The notes beneath the pieces are model-generated. The model ran no database searches and was not told where the DNA came from. It saw only the letters and a list, made by a program, of their open reading frames with translations. DNA of 64,000 nucleotides from Pictodentalium vernedei. Its lineage: Eukaryota > Mollusca > Scaphopoda > Dentaliida > Dentaliidae. The position numbers were made by a program, and so were the translations under genes. Of the stretch, positions 26,053 to 37,916 are shown in pieces. The first letter of the stretch is position 1. Every line of letters starts with the position of its first letter. The stretch lies in the NCBI GenBank assembly GCA_031216915.1, contig CM062294.1:165805455-165869454 (forward strand). Direction: 5' to 3'.

Positions 26053-29000
26053 CAGAGTCTCTGAATCCGTAATACAATTTTTCTCTACTCAGTGAACATG
26101 CCAGTCATGCTATGTCAGGTATTGCTACATTTTCTCTGTATTTCATCATGTAGCACAGAGTCTCTGAGCCTGGAATACAATTTTACATTGCTCAGAATGC
26201 AGGCCAATCATGCTATGGCAGGTATTCCTACATGTTCTCCATATTTTATCTTGTAGCACAGAGTCTCTGAATCCGTAATACAATTTTACTCTACTCATTA
26301 ATCATTCGAGTAGAGCAATAATGGGTATTGCAACATTTTCTTCTTATTTTGTCATTTAGCACAGAGACTCTGAACCTGAAATGCAATTATACTTTGCTCA
26401 GTATGCAGGCCAGTCAGGCTATGACAGCTATTCCTACATTTTATCCATATTTTGTCTTGTAGCACAGAGTCTCTGAATCCGTAATACAATTTTACACTAC
26501 TCATTAATCATTCCAGTAGAGCAATAATGGGTATTGCTACATTTTCTTCATATTTTGTCATTTAGCACAGAGTCTCTGAACCTGGAATGCAATTATACCT
26601 TGCTCAGAATGCAGGCCAGTTATAGTATAACAGGTATTCCCACATTCTCTCCATATTTTGTCTTGTAGCACAGAGTCTCTGAATCCGTAATACAATTTTT
26701 TACTACTCAGTGAAAATGCCAGTCATGCTATGACAGGTATTGCTACATTTTCTCTATATTTCACCATGTAGCACAGAGTCTCTGAGCCTGAAATACAATT
26801 TTACATTCTCAATATGCAGACCAATCATCCTATGACAGGTATTCCTACATTTTATCCATATTTTATCTTGTAGCACAGAGTCTCTGAATCCGTAATACAA
26901 TTTTTCACTACTCATTAATCATTCGAGTAGAGCAATGGTGGGTATCGCTACATTTTCTCCTTATTTTCCCATATAGCACAGAGTCTCTGAACCTGGAATG
27001 CAATGATACTTGCTCAGTATGCAGGCCAGTCATGCTATGATAGCTTTTCCCACATTTTCACCGTATTTTGTGTTGTAGCACATAGTCTCTGAATCCGTAA
27101 TACAATTTTACACTACTCTTTAATCATTCAAGTAGAGCAATGATGGGTATTGCTACATTTTCTTCATATTTTGTCATTTAGCACAGAGTTTCTGAACCGG
27201 GAATGCAATTATACTTTGCTCATTATGCAGGCCAGTCAGGTTATGACAGGTATTCCTACATTTTATCCATATTTTGTCTTGTAGCACAGAGTCTCTGAAT
27301 CCGTAATACAATTTTACACTACTCATTAATCATTCCAGTAGACCAATAATGTGTATTGCTACATTTTCTTCATATTTTGTCATTTAGCACAGAGTCTCTG
27401 AACCTGGAATGCAATTATACCTTGCTCAGTATGCAGGCCAGTCATGCTATGACAGGTATTCCTACATTTTATCCATATTTTGTCTTGTAGCACAGAGTCT
27501 CTGAATCCGTAATACAATTTTACACTACTCTTTAATCATTCCAATAGAGCAATGATGGGTATTGCTACATTTTCTTCATATTTTGTCATTTAGCACAGAG
27601 TCTCTGAACCTGGAATGCAATTATACTTTGCTCAGTATGCAGGCCCGTCGGGCTGTGACAGGTATTCCTACATTTTATCCATATTTTGCCTTGTAGCACA
27701 GAGTCTCTGAATCCGTAATACAATTTTTCTCTACTCAGTGAACATGCCAGTCATGCTATGTCAGGTATTGCTACATTTTCTCTATATTTCATCATGTAGC
27801 ACAGAGTCTCTGAACCTGAAATGCAATTATACTTTGCTCAGTATGCAGGCCAGTCAGGCTATGACAGGTATTCCTACATTTTATCCATATTTTGTCTTGT
27901 AGCACAGAGTCTCTGAATCCGTAATACAATTTTTCACTACTCATTAATCATTCGAGTAGAGCAATGGTGGGTATCGCTACATTTTCTCCTTATTTTCCCA
28001 TATAGCACAGAGTGTCTGAACCTGGAATGCAATGATACATTGCTCAGTATGCAGGCCAGTCATGCTATGACAGGTTTTCCCACATTTTCACCATATTTTG
28101 TCTTGTAGCACAGAGTCTCTGAATCCGTAATACAATTTTACAGTACTCTTTAATCATTCAAGTAGAGCAATGATGGGTATTGCTATATTTTTTTCATATT
28201 TTGTCATTTAGCACAGAGTCTTGGAACCTAGAATGCAATTATACTTTGCTCAGTATGCAGGCCAATCAGGCTATGACATGTATTCCTATATTTTATCCAT
28301 ATTTTGTCTTGTAGCACAGAGTCTCTGAATCCGTAATACAATTTTTCTCTACTCAGTGAACATGCCAGACATGCTATGTCAGGTATTGCTACATTTTCTC
28401 TATATTTCAGCATGTAGCACAGAGGCTCTGAGCCTGGAATACAATTTTACATTGCCCAGAATGCAGGCCAATCATGCTATGGCAGGTATTCCTACATTTT
28501 ATCCATATTTTGTCTTGTAGCACAGAATCTCTGAATCTGTAATACAATTTTACACTTCTCATTAATCATTCGAGTAGACCAATGATGGGTATTGCTACAT
28601 TTTCTTCTTATTTTGTCATTTAGCACAGAGTCTCTGAACCTGGAATGCAATTATACCTTGCTCAGTATGCAGGCCAGTCATACTATAACAGGTTTTCCCA
28701 CATTCTCTCCATATTTTGTCTTGTAGCACAGAGTCTCTGAATCCGTAATACAATTTTTTACTACTCAGTGAAAATGCCACTCATGCTATGACAGGTATTG
28801 CTACATTTTCTCTATATTTCACCATGTAGCACAGAGTCTCTGAGCCTGAAATACAATTTTACATTGCTCAGTATGCAGGCCAATCATCCTATGACAGGTA
28901 TTCCTACATTCTCTGCATAGTTTGGCTTGTAGCACAGAGTCTCTGAGTCCGTAATACAATTTTTCACTACTCATTAATCATTCGAGTAGAGCAATGGTGG

Positions 29001-32000
29001 ATATTGTTACATTTTCTTCATATTTAGTCATTTAGCACAGAGTCTCTGAACCTGGAATGCAATTATACTTTGCTCAGTATGCAGCCCAGTCATGCTATGA
29101 CAGGTATTCTTACATTTTATCCATATTTTGTCTTGTAGCACAGAGTCTCTGAATCCGTAATACAATTTCTCTCTACTCGGTGAACATGCCAGTCATGCTA
29201 TGTCAGGTACTGCTACATTTTCTCTATATTTCATCATGTAGCACAGAGTCTCGGAGTCTGGAATACAATTTTACATTGCTCAGTATGCAGGCCAATCATG
29301 CTACGGTAGGTATTCCTACATGTTCTCCATATTTTGTCTTGTAGCACAGAGTCTCTGAATCCGTAATACAATTTTACACTACTCATTAATCATTCCAGTA
29401 GAGCAATAATGGGTATTGCTACATTTTCTTCATATTTTGTCATTTAGCACAGAGTCTCTGAACCTGGAATGCAATTATACCTTGCTCAGTATGCAGGCTA
29501 GTCATGCTATGACAGGTATTCCTACATTTTATCCATATTTTGTCTTGTAGCACAGAGTCTCTGAATCCGTAATACAATTTTACACTACTCTTTAATCATT
29601 CCAATAGAGCAATGATGGGTATTGCTACATTTTCTTCATATTTTGTCATTTAGCACAGAGTCTCTGAACCTGGAATGCAATTATACCTTGCTCAGTATGC
29701 AGGCCAGTCATACTATAACAGGTTTTCCCCACATTCTCTCCATATTTTGTCTTGTAGCACAGAGTCTCTGAATCCGTAATACAATTTTTTACTACTCAGT
29801 AAAAATGCCAGTTATGCTATGACAGGTATTGCTACATTTTCTCTATATTTCATCATGTTGCGAGTCTTTGAGCCTGGAATACAATTTTACATTGCTCAGT
29901 ATGCAGGCCTGTCATGCTATGACAGGAATTCCTACATTTTCTCCATATTTTGTCTTGTAGTACAGAGTCTCTGAATCCGTAATACAATTTTTTACTACTC
30001 AGTGAAAATGCCAGTCATGCTATGACAGGTATAGCTACATTTTCTCTATATTCCACCATGTAGCACAGAGTCTCTCAGCCTGAAATTCAAGTTCACATTG
30101 CTCAGTATGCAGGCCAATCATCCTATGACAGGTATTCCTACATTCTCTCCATATTTTGGCTTGTAGCACAGAGTCTCTGAATCCGTAATACAATTTTTCA
30201 CTACTCATTAATCATTTGAGTAGAGCAATGGTGGGTATTGTTACATTTTCTTCATATTTAGTCATTTAGCACAGAGTCTCTGAACCTGGAATGCAATTAT
30301 ACTTTGCTCAGTATGCAGCCCAGTCATGCTATGACAGGTATTCCTACATTTTATCCATATTTTGTCTTGTAGCACAGAGTCTCTGAATCCGTAATACAAT
30401 TTTTCTCTCCTCAGTGAACATGCCAGTCATGCTATGACAGGTATTGCTACGTTTTCTCTATATTTCGTCATGTAGCACAGAGTCTCTGAGCCTGGAATAC
30501 AATTTTACATTGCTCAGTATGCAGGCCAATCATGCCATGACAGGTATTCCTACATTTTCTCCATTTTTTGTCTTGTAGCACAGAGTCTCTGAATCCGTAA
30601 TACAATTTTTCACTACTCATTAATCATTCGAGTAGAGCAATGGTGGGTATCGCTACATTTTCTCCTTATTTTCCCATATAGCACAGAGTCTCTGAACCTG
30701 GAATGCAATGATACATTGCTCAGTATGCAGGCCAGTCATGCTATGACAGGTTTTCCCACATTTTCTCCATATTTTGTCTTGTAGCACAGAGTCTCTGAAT
30801 CCGTAATACAGTTTTACACTACTCATTAATCATTCGAGTAGAGCAATAATGGGTATTGCTACATTTTCTTCTTATTTTGTCATTTAGCACAGAGTCTCTG
30901 AACCTGAAATGCAATTATACTTTGCTAAGTATGCAGGCCAGTCAGGCTATGACAGGTATTCCTACATTTTATCCATATTTTGTCTTGTAGCACAGAGTCT
31001 CTGAATCCGTAATACAATTTTACACTACTCTTTAATCATTCAAGTAGAGCAATGATGGGTATTGCTACATTTTCTTCATATTTTGTCATTTAGCACAGAG
31101 TCTCTGAACCTGGAATGCAATTATACTTTGCTCAGTATGCAGCCCAGTCATGCTATGACAGGTATTCCTACATTTTATCCATATTTTGTCTTGTAGCACA
31201 GAGTCTCTGAATCCGTAATACAATTTTTCTCTTCTCAGTAAACATGCCAGTCATGCTATGACAGGTATTGCTACATTTTCTCTATATTTCGCCATGTAGC
31301 ACAGAGTCTCTGAGCCTGGAATACAATTTTACATTGCTCAGTATGCAGGCCAATCATGCTATGACAGGTATTCCTACATTTTCTCCATATTTTGTCTTGT
31401 AGCACAGAGTCTATGAATCCATAATACAATTTTTCACTATTCATTAATCATTCGAGTAGAGCAATGGTGGGTATCGCTACATTTTCTCCTTTTTTTCCCA
31501 TATAGCACAGAGTCTCTGAACCTGGAATGCAATGATACATTGCTCAGTATGCAGGCCAGTCATGCTATGACAGGTTTTCCCACATTTTCACCATATTTTG
31601 TCTTGTAGCACAGAGTCTCTGAATCCGTAATACAATTTTACACTACTCTTTAATCATTCAAGTAGAGCAATGATGGGTATTGCTACATTTTCTTCATATT
31701 TTGTCATTTAGCACAGAGTCTCTGAACCTGGAATGCAATTATACTTTGCTCAGTATGCAGCCCAGTCATGCTATGACAGGTATTCCTACATTTTATCCAT
31801 ATTTTGTCTTGTAGCACAGAGTCTCTGAATCCGTAATACAATTTTTCTCTTCTCAGTAAACATGCCAGTCATGCTATGTCAGGTACTGCTACATTTTCTC
31901 TATATTTCATCATGTAGCACAGAATCTCGGAGTCTGGAATACAATTTTACATTGCTCAGTATGCAGGCCAATCATGCTATGGCTGGTATTCCTACATGTT

Positions 32001-34736
32001 CTCCATATTTTGTCTTGTAGCACAGAGTCTCTGAATCCGTAATACAATTTTACACTACTCATTAATCATTCCAGTAGACCAATAATGGGTATTGCTACAT
32101 TTTCTTCATATTTTGTCATTTAGCACAGAGTCTCTGAACCTGGAATGCAATTATACCTTGCTCAGTATGCAGGCCAGTCATGCTATGACAGGTATTCCTA
32201 CATTTTATCCATATTTTGTCTTGTAGCACAGACTCTCTGAATCCGTAATACAATTTTACACTACTCTTTAATCATTCCAATAGAGCAATGATGGGTATTG
32301 CTACATTTTCTTCATATTTTGTCATTTAGCACAGAGTCTCTGAACCTGGAATGCAATTATACTTTGCTCAGTATGCAGGCCCGTCAGGCTATGACAGGTA
32401 TTCCTACATTTTATCCATATTTTGTCTTGTAGCACAGAGTCTCTGAATCCGTAATACAATTTTTCTCTACTCAGTGAACATGCCAGTCATGCTATGTCAG
32501 GTATTGCTACATTTTCTGTATATTTCATCATGTAGCACAGAGTCTCTGAGCCTGGAATACAATTTTACATTGCTCAGAATGCAGGCCAATCATGCTATGG
32601 CAGGTATTCCTACATGTTCTCCATATTTTATCTTGTAGCACAAAGTCTCTGAATCCGTAATACAATTTTACACTACTCATTAATCATTCGAGTAGAGCAA
32701 TAATTGGTATTGCTACATTTTCTTCTTATTTTGTCATTTAGCACAGAGACTCTGAACCTGAAATGCAATTATACTTTGCTCAGTATGCAGGCCAGTCAGG
32801 CTATGACAGGTATTCCTACATTTTATCCATATTTTGTCTTGTAGCACAGAGTCTCTGAATCCGTAATACAATTTTACACTACTCATTAATCATTCCAGTA
32901 GAGCAATAATGGGTATTGCTACATTTTCTTCATATTTTGCATTTAGCACAGAGTCTCTGAACCTGGAATGCAATTATACCTTGCTCAGAATGCAGGCCAG
33001 TCATAGTATAACAGGTATTCCCACATTCTCTCCATATTTTGTCTTGTAGCACAGAGTCTCTGAATCCGTAATACAATTTTTTACTACTCAGTGAAAATGC
33101 CAGTCATGCTATGACAGGTATTGCTACATTTTCTCTATATTTCACCATGTAGCACAGAGTCTCTGAGCCTGAAATACAATTTTACAATGCTCAATATGCA
33201 GACCAATCATCCTATGACAGGTATTCCTACATTTTATCCATATTTTGTCTTGTAGCACAGAGTCTCTGAATCCGTAATACAATTTTTCTCTCCTCAGTGA
33301 ACATGCCAGTTATGCTATGACAGGTATTGCTACATTTTCTCTATATTTCGTCATGTAGCACAGAGTCTCTGAGTCTGGAATACAATTTTATATTGCTCAG
33401 TATGCAGGCCAATCATGCTATGACAGGTATTCCTACATTTTCTCCACATTTTGTCTTGTAGCACAGAGTCTCTGAATCCGTAATACAATTTTTCACTACT
33501 CATTAATCATTCGAGTAGAGCAATGATGGGTATTGCTACATTTTCTTCATATTTTGTCATTTAGCACAGAGTCTCTGAACCTGGAATGCAATTATACTTT
33601 GCTCAGTATGCAGCCCTGTCATGCTATGACAGGTATTCCTACATTTTATCCATATTTTGTCTTGTAGCACAGAGTCTCTGAATCCGTAATACAATTTTTC
33701 TCTTCTCAGTAAACATGCCAGTCATGCTATGTCAGGTACTGCTACATTTTCTCTATATTTCATCATGTAGCACAGAATCTCGGAGTCTGGAATACAATTT
33801 TACATTGCTCAATATGCAGGCCAATCATGCTATGGCTGGTATTCCTACATGTTCTCCATATTTTGTCTTGTAGCACAGAGTCTCTGAATCTGTAATACAA
33901 TTTTACACTACTCATTAATCATTCCAGTAGACCAATAATGGGTATTGCTACATTTTCTTCATATTTTGTCATTTAGCACAGAGTCTCTGAACCTGGAATG
34001 CAATTATACCTTGCTCAGTATGCAGGCCAGTCATGCTATGACAGGTATTCCTACATTTTATCCATATTTTGTCTTGTAGCACAGAGTCTCTGAATCCGTA
34101 ATACAATTTTACACTACTCTTTAATCATTCCAATAGAGCAATGATGGGTATTGCTACATTTTCTTCATATTTTGTCATTTAGCACAGAGTCTCTGAACCT
34201 GGAATGCAATTATACTTTGCTCAGTATGCAGGCCCGTCAGGCTATGACAGGTATTCCTACATTTTATCCATATTTTGTCTTGTAGCACAGAGTCTCTGAA
34301 TCCGTAATACAATTTTACACTACTCATTAATCATTCCAGTACAGCAATAATGGGTATTGCTACATTTTCTTCATATTTTGCATTTAGCACAGAGTCTCTG
34401 AACCTGGAATGCAATTATACCTTGCTCAGAATGCAGGCCAGTCATAGTATAACAGGTATTCCCACATTCTCTCCATATTTTGTCTTGTAGCACAGAGTCT
34501 CTGAATCCGTAATACAATTTTTTACTACTCAGTGAAAATGCCAGTCATGCTATGACAGGTATTGCTACATTTTCTCTATATTTCACCATGTGGCACATAG
34601 TCTGTGAGCCTGAAATACAATTTTACAATGCTCAATATGCAGACCAATCATCCTATGACAGGTATTCCTACATTTTATCCATATTTTGTCTTGTAGCACA
34701 GAGTCTCTGAATCCGTAATACAATATTTTTATACTG

Positions 34737-34926
34737 TACCAATGACCCAGACTTAGCTGGTGCTAACTCCACAAAAACCAGGGCCAAACACAAATTTTGC
34801 CCCCCAATCCCCAAAATTTGCATCCAAAACAAAAAGAAATCATGTCCTAAAGGACCTCCATAGTACGACTCTACTGCGCATGCGCAGTGACGCAGTCGTC
34901 CCGAAATTGGCGCCAAATATCATTCT
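34737..34926 (+). repeat. Left inverted terminal repeat, element 1
   Basis: These 190 bp are the reverse complement of 41626-41815, with two mismatches by eye. Both mismatches appear to be private changes in the right copy. A 12-bp tip (34725-34736) outside the ITR is not inverted at the other end. It is instead complementary to the ICR. The ITR contains the likely promoter core. Confidence 0.95.
34873..34888. promoter_or_regulatory. Perfect 16-bp palindrome matching the NRF1 site, left ITR of element 1
   Basis: The sequence ACTGCGCATGCGCAGT is its own reverse complement, and its core TGCGCATGCGCA fits the NRF1-family consensus. A second palindrome, TTGGCGCCAA, lies at 34907-34916. This CpG-rich patch stands out in an AT-rich setting and lies about 930 bp upstream of gag. 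Promoter function is inferred, not shown. Confidence 0.55.
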
Positions 34927-35813
34927 CTGTTTGGCCCTTCATCAGTCAACATCTCACTGATCTTTGTGCTTGTAAATCTCAGTTTAAAGGATGCCAGACA
35001 CGTAATTCTTGGAGAAAATGTGATTCTAAGGAGGATAGAAGGAGGAGAGGAAAAAAGAAGTGGCAAAAAATAATCAGGGCTGTACTTAAAATTTTTTGTT
35101 GAAATTATGTTAAGTTGCCTATTTTCGAGGCAAACGCCTCTTGTTGTCATTCTTGCTAATTGTTGCTCTGCTTATTCAGTGTTTCCTCTCCCCTAACCTT
35201 CTAAAGTCCCCCCTTGCAATTCTCCCATGCTTTTGGCATATTTTTGAGAAGTTTCATTTCTAAAAATTCCCTGGGAGAGTTGCTTGGTTACAGAATGTTT
35301 TCTGTTATTTTCCCCATAGTTACGTTTTCACCCATGGGTGTATAACGTTTGTGTTCTGCATCTTCCATCTGATGTTCTGCAGATTCTCCCCTGGGAGTCT
35401 CTGTTTTGCATCAGATAGAGTGTAATTGATGACTGATTCCGGGCCAGTTTTTTCAGTGCCTGGAGTCATGTTTTCTTCTGTGTTTACACTGTTTGTTTTC
35501 ATTGGCAACAGCCTTTTTTGAGGGGGGCTGTTTGCCTTTGAGGTAGTTTATCTCATTATAAGATACATTTATATTATCCGAAAGTGTCTCATTAATTATT
35601 TTATATAATTTTAAAATTTTTGACCACACTTTGCCATCGGATCCATCGGGGCTCAACGTTACTTTTCAGCAACTTGGGCTTCTCTGAAAAAATATTTTTT
35701 CAAAATTATTTTGTTTTGCAATTGTTTTTTCATTTATTAATGGATCATGTTATTATGTATCTTTGTGTCAGGGGTTTTTGCGAGTAACTAGGACTTATTG
35801 TTGTTCTTTCACA
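34927..35813 (+). other. 5' leader of element 1
   Basis: This stretch of 887 bp lies between the left ITR and the gag ATG. It is T-rich, with runs near 35690-35740. Several short open frames occur on both strands but none is convincing. It is nearly identical in element 2 and recognisably diverged in element 3. I see no primer-binding site of the LTR-element kind, as expected for DIRS. Confidence 0.75.
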
Positions 35814-37916
35814 ATGAAGGGAACTTGTTCAAATTGTAATAGGAAGAAATCTTCCTCTGACTTTCATGATTATTGCATTAATTGTAGTCAGTGTTCTCGC
35901 ATTAATCCCTGTCCTGTATGTGAACATTGGGATGAGAAACATTGGAAACGTGTGTCACGATATGTTGTTTCTGGAGAAAGAGCGATGCCGGCTCTTTCTC
36001 CACAAGGTCACTCTACTCTCTCAGTTTCTATTTCAGAGGAACCAGAACAGGGTGATGTTTCCATGTTATCTTCTTCAAGTGTGCGTCCGTCGTCACAAAT
36101 AAATACAGAGCTAGCGGCAAAAGTGCTCATGGAGATTAGACAAATGTCGTCCGCTAGCTCGCCCGGTGTAGCGTCCATTCACCGAATGGTTCGGCAGCCG
36201 GGTTCGTCCGATGCGGTCCAAGAGGAAATTTTGGGTGATGCGAGCACTATAAAAATAATAGATGCACACCCAGTGACGGCGGATAGTGAACGAGAACGGA
36301 GGAAGCCTTTTAGTCCGGTTCCTAGCTCGTCCAGGTCCAGCCGGGCCGCGAGCGAGAGAGGCCCCTCTCTCGTACAACAACATCTGGGACCAGATGTTGT
36401 GGTACAAAATGTGTCTTTAGCGGAGCATACGTCCGTCGCTCGGGACGCTCCGTTGTATAAGCAGTCCGCAGAGACTGTTAAGGCTTCCTCTTCTCGCCGG
36501 CGCACACGACCGCACCTTGGCTGCGTGACCTCCGATATTTTGCCAGCTTCGCCGATGAAGGATTCTTCGGCGACCAGGTCACACCATCCGGCAGCCAGGG
36601 ATTCGAGACCGATGGACTCCGGACGTTCGCATAGGAAAAGTATGCGGGAGCCATCTGATGCGGAGCTGCCCTCGGCAAAGCAGCGAAAGACCGCTCCTCC
36701 GCAGGTCTCGACGTCGGACATTCTAGTGCAGATAGCACAGCTTATCGCAGCATCCCAGCAGCCGACAGAGACGGTGTCGGATCGAGAATTATCCGACGGC
36801 GCTGGGTCGGTACGCTCCGCCGAAGCATCGGGGGCGGACGACCGGGAACATCGGGAGGTCCGACCGGATGGTGAAAGGGATACGGATGAATTGGAGCTAT
36901 CCCTTTCGGAACAACACAAAGCTGCCATGGACTTCATCCGGCACTTTCTTCCTCAAGTTGTTCCGTCGGGCCAGACTGCTGCGCTTCCGGACAGGAGAAT
37001 TATAGCGTCATTGGACTCTGATTTTTTCGAGCGGTTCAGGGACATCGCTCCCGAGTTTCCGTCGCAGTCCAATAATGTTGCAAGAACATTTGAATTATTG
37101 AACGACGCTATTTTTAAACTTGCTTCCAGGACGGGGAAAGCAGGCTTCTTGTCCGCAAATACTCTCAACCTGCCTTTCATTAATGCAAGGAATAAATTCG
37201 ACACGGCAGGTCAGGGTATACCGAGAGTTCCTCTGCGTATGGACGACGAGGCGGAAGACTTAGAGCTATCATTACCGTCGTCAGCTTCTATTCCAACCGC
37301 AGTGTTGGAAACAGCTATTGCGTCTAACAGAGCCAATTTAGATGCCTTATCTTACGCAGATCACCTTACGAAGGCGTTATCACTGCGTCTTCAAGGGGAA
37401 GAGTTTCAGGATATACAATCCTCCTTAAGACTTCTTTCAAGGGCAGTAGCTTATTTCACATGCAACTCCGCCCTTTCAGTGGCAAATCTGGAGTTGGTTA
37501 GACGTGACGCAGCCCTGTCTACATCCACACTAGTGGATTCTAAGGTGAAGAACTCTCTTAGAGTCGCTTCGGTCTCAGGAGATCTTCTCTTTGACGGCAA
37601 GCTTTCCGCTATTTATGATAATATTAAAAAGAAAGCTAGTGATTCTCTGTTGTTTAGATCCGCTCCTAAAAGGTCGGATACAGCAGACACGAATAAGGCG
37701 GGCACTTCTGGGTCTTATCCGCCCAAGAGAGGGTCCTATAGAGGTTCCGGTGCGTCCTCTAGCTCTTATTCGAGAGACCGTCAGGATAGCGACTCTCGTT
37801 CGGGACGTCCTTCAGGCCGGGACAATCGGTCGGACGCCCCGAGGTCGACGAGGCGAGGTGCGGGTCGTGGAAGACGTGGTTTCTCCTACCGCAGGCCTCG
37901 CAGATCCAGGAGGTGA
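35814..37916 (+). CDS. DIRS Gag-like protein, element 1
   Basis: This 700-aa protein is presumed to be structural and to bind the element RNA. The open frame extends upstream to 35763, but that codon is TTG. The ATG at 35814 has A at -3 and precedes the Cys motif, so I chose it. Residues 5-38 hold a Cys/His cluster (C5, C8, H18, C21, C24, C27, C33, C36, H38) that suggests zinc binding. Residues from about 60 to 390 are Ser/Arg-rich and low in complexity. The following section of about 200 residues looks folded and helical (for example ALSYADHLTKALSL), perhaps capsid-like. The C-terminus is rich in Arg, Gly and Ser, as in nucleic-acid-binding tails. Element 2 differs at six residues, with more silent than replacement changes, which suggests purifying selection. 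The function is inferred from position and composition. Confidence 0.85.
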   Translation: MKGTCSNCNRKKSSSDFHDYCINCSQCSRINPCPVCEHWDEKHWKRVSRYVVSGERAMPALSPQGHSTLSVSISEEPEQGDVSMLSSSSVRPSSQINTELAAKVLMEIRQMSSASSPGVASIHRMVRQPGSSDAVQEEILGDASTIKIIDAHPVTADSERERRKPFSPVPSSSRSSRAASERGPSLVQQHLGPDVVVQNVSLAEHTSVARDAPLYKQSAETVKASSSRRRTRPHLGCVTSDILPASPMKDSSATRSHHPAARDSRPMDSGRSHRKSMREPSDAELPSAKQRKTAPPQVSTSDILVQIAQLIAASQQPTETVSDRELSDGAGSVRSAEASGADDREHREVRPDGERDTDELELSLSEQHKAAMDFIRHFLPQVVPSGQTAALPDRRIIASLDSDFFERFRDIAPEFPSQSNNVARTFELLNDAIFKLASRTGKAGFLSANTLNLPFINARNKFDTAGQGIPRVPLRMDDEAEDLELSLPSSASIPTAVLETAIASNRANLDALSYADHLTKALSLRLQGEEFQDIQSSLRLLSRAVAYFTCNSALSVANLELVRRDAALSTSTLVDSKVKNSLRVASVSGDLLFDGKLSAIYDNIKKKASDSLLFRSAPKRSDTADTNKAGTSGSYPPKRGSYRGSGASSSSYSRDRQDSDSRSGRPSGRDNRSDAPRSTRRGAGRGRRGFSYRRPRRSRR

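Larger units (their letters stand above)
818..28420. repeat. Anchors of a super-repeat of about 5.05 kb
   Basis: The rare landmark variant CACAGAGGCTCTGAG appears near 825, 5878, 19052, 24105 and 28420. Steps within pairs are 5053 bp (825 to 5878 and 19052 to 24105), followed by about 4315 bp to the last anchor. This marks a higher-order unit of about 49 monomers with length variants. The interval 5878-19052 holds rearranged and partly different higher-order units. Confidence 0.7.
1..34724. repeat. 103-bp satellite array with higher-order repeats, segment 1
   Basis: The segment is an uninterrupted tandem array. The landmark CAGAGTCTCTGA recurs at 1, 104, 207, 310 and 413, an exact 103-bp spacing that continues with few indels. 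Two classes alternate. One reads GAATCCGTAATACAAT after the landmark. The other reads GAACCTGGAATGCAAT or GAGCCTGGAATACAAT. This makes a 206-bp dimer. Further subtypes differ in the middle, for example CATTAATCATTCGAGTAGAG versus CAGTGAACATGCCAGTCATG. The DNA is AT-rich. Open frames here are only 61-82 codons long and recur with the repeat, so I see no gene. The array runs off the left edge of the window and ends at element 1. It could be a centromeric satellite, but nothing in the sequence proves that. Confidence 0.97.

Noticed and set aside
633-28413. Recurring minus-strand ORFs of 61-82 codons (for example 633-818, 5662-5871, 15330-15542, 23889-24098)
   Set aside because: They are antisense readings of two neighbouring monomers. 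Since 103 is not a multiple of 3, the frame shifts at every monomer, and the copies simply follow the satellite duplications. No signal of protein selection is seen.
1-34724. CRISPR-like array of regular repeats
   Set aside because: The 103-bp units are head-to-tail and similar over their full length. There are no unique spacers, no cas genes, and the context is eukaryotic.
34721-34730. Possible short target-site duplication at element ends
   Set aside because: Joining the left and right satellite flanks gives the normal monomer exactly at all three sites, with the right number of T residues.
34668-35150. Short ORFs on both strands in the ITR and leader (also near 41477-41874, 45401-45850 and 52158-52514)
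   Set aside because: They lie over the inverted repeats and appear as mirror copies at both ends. Their presence follows from the ITR sequence, not from a gene.
35763-35813. Gag start at 35763
   Set aside because: That codon is TTG. The first ATG in frame is 35814, in a better start context and just before the Cys cluster.
36111-37204. Minus-strand ORFs opposite gag, up to 252 codons
   Set aside because: They are shadows of the GC-richer gag frame. The longest is intact in element 1 but shortened in element 2 by a change that gives only one residue difference in Gag.
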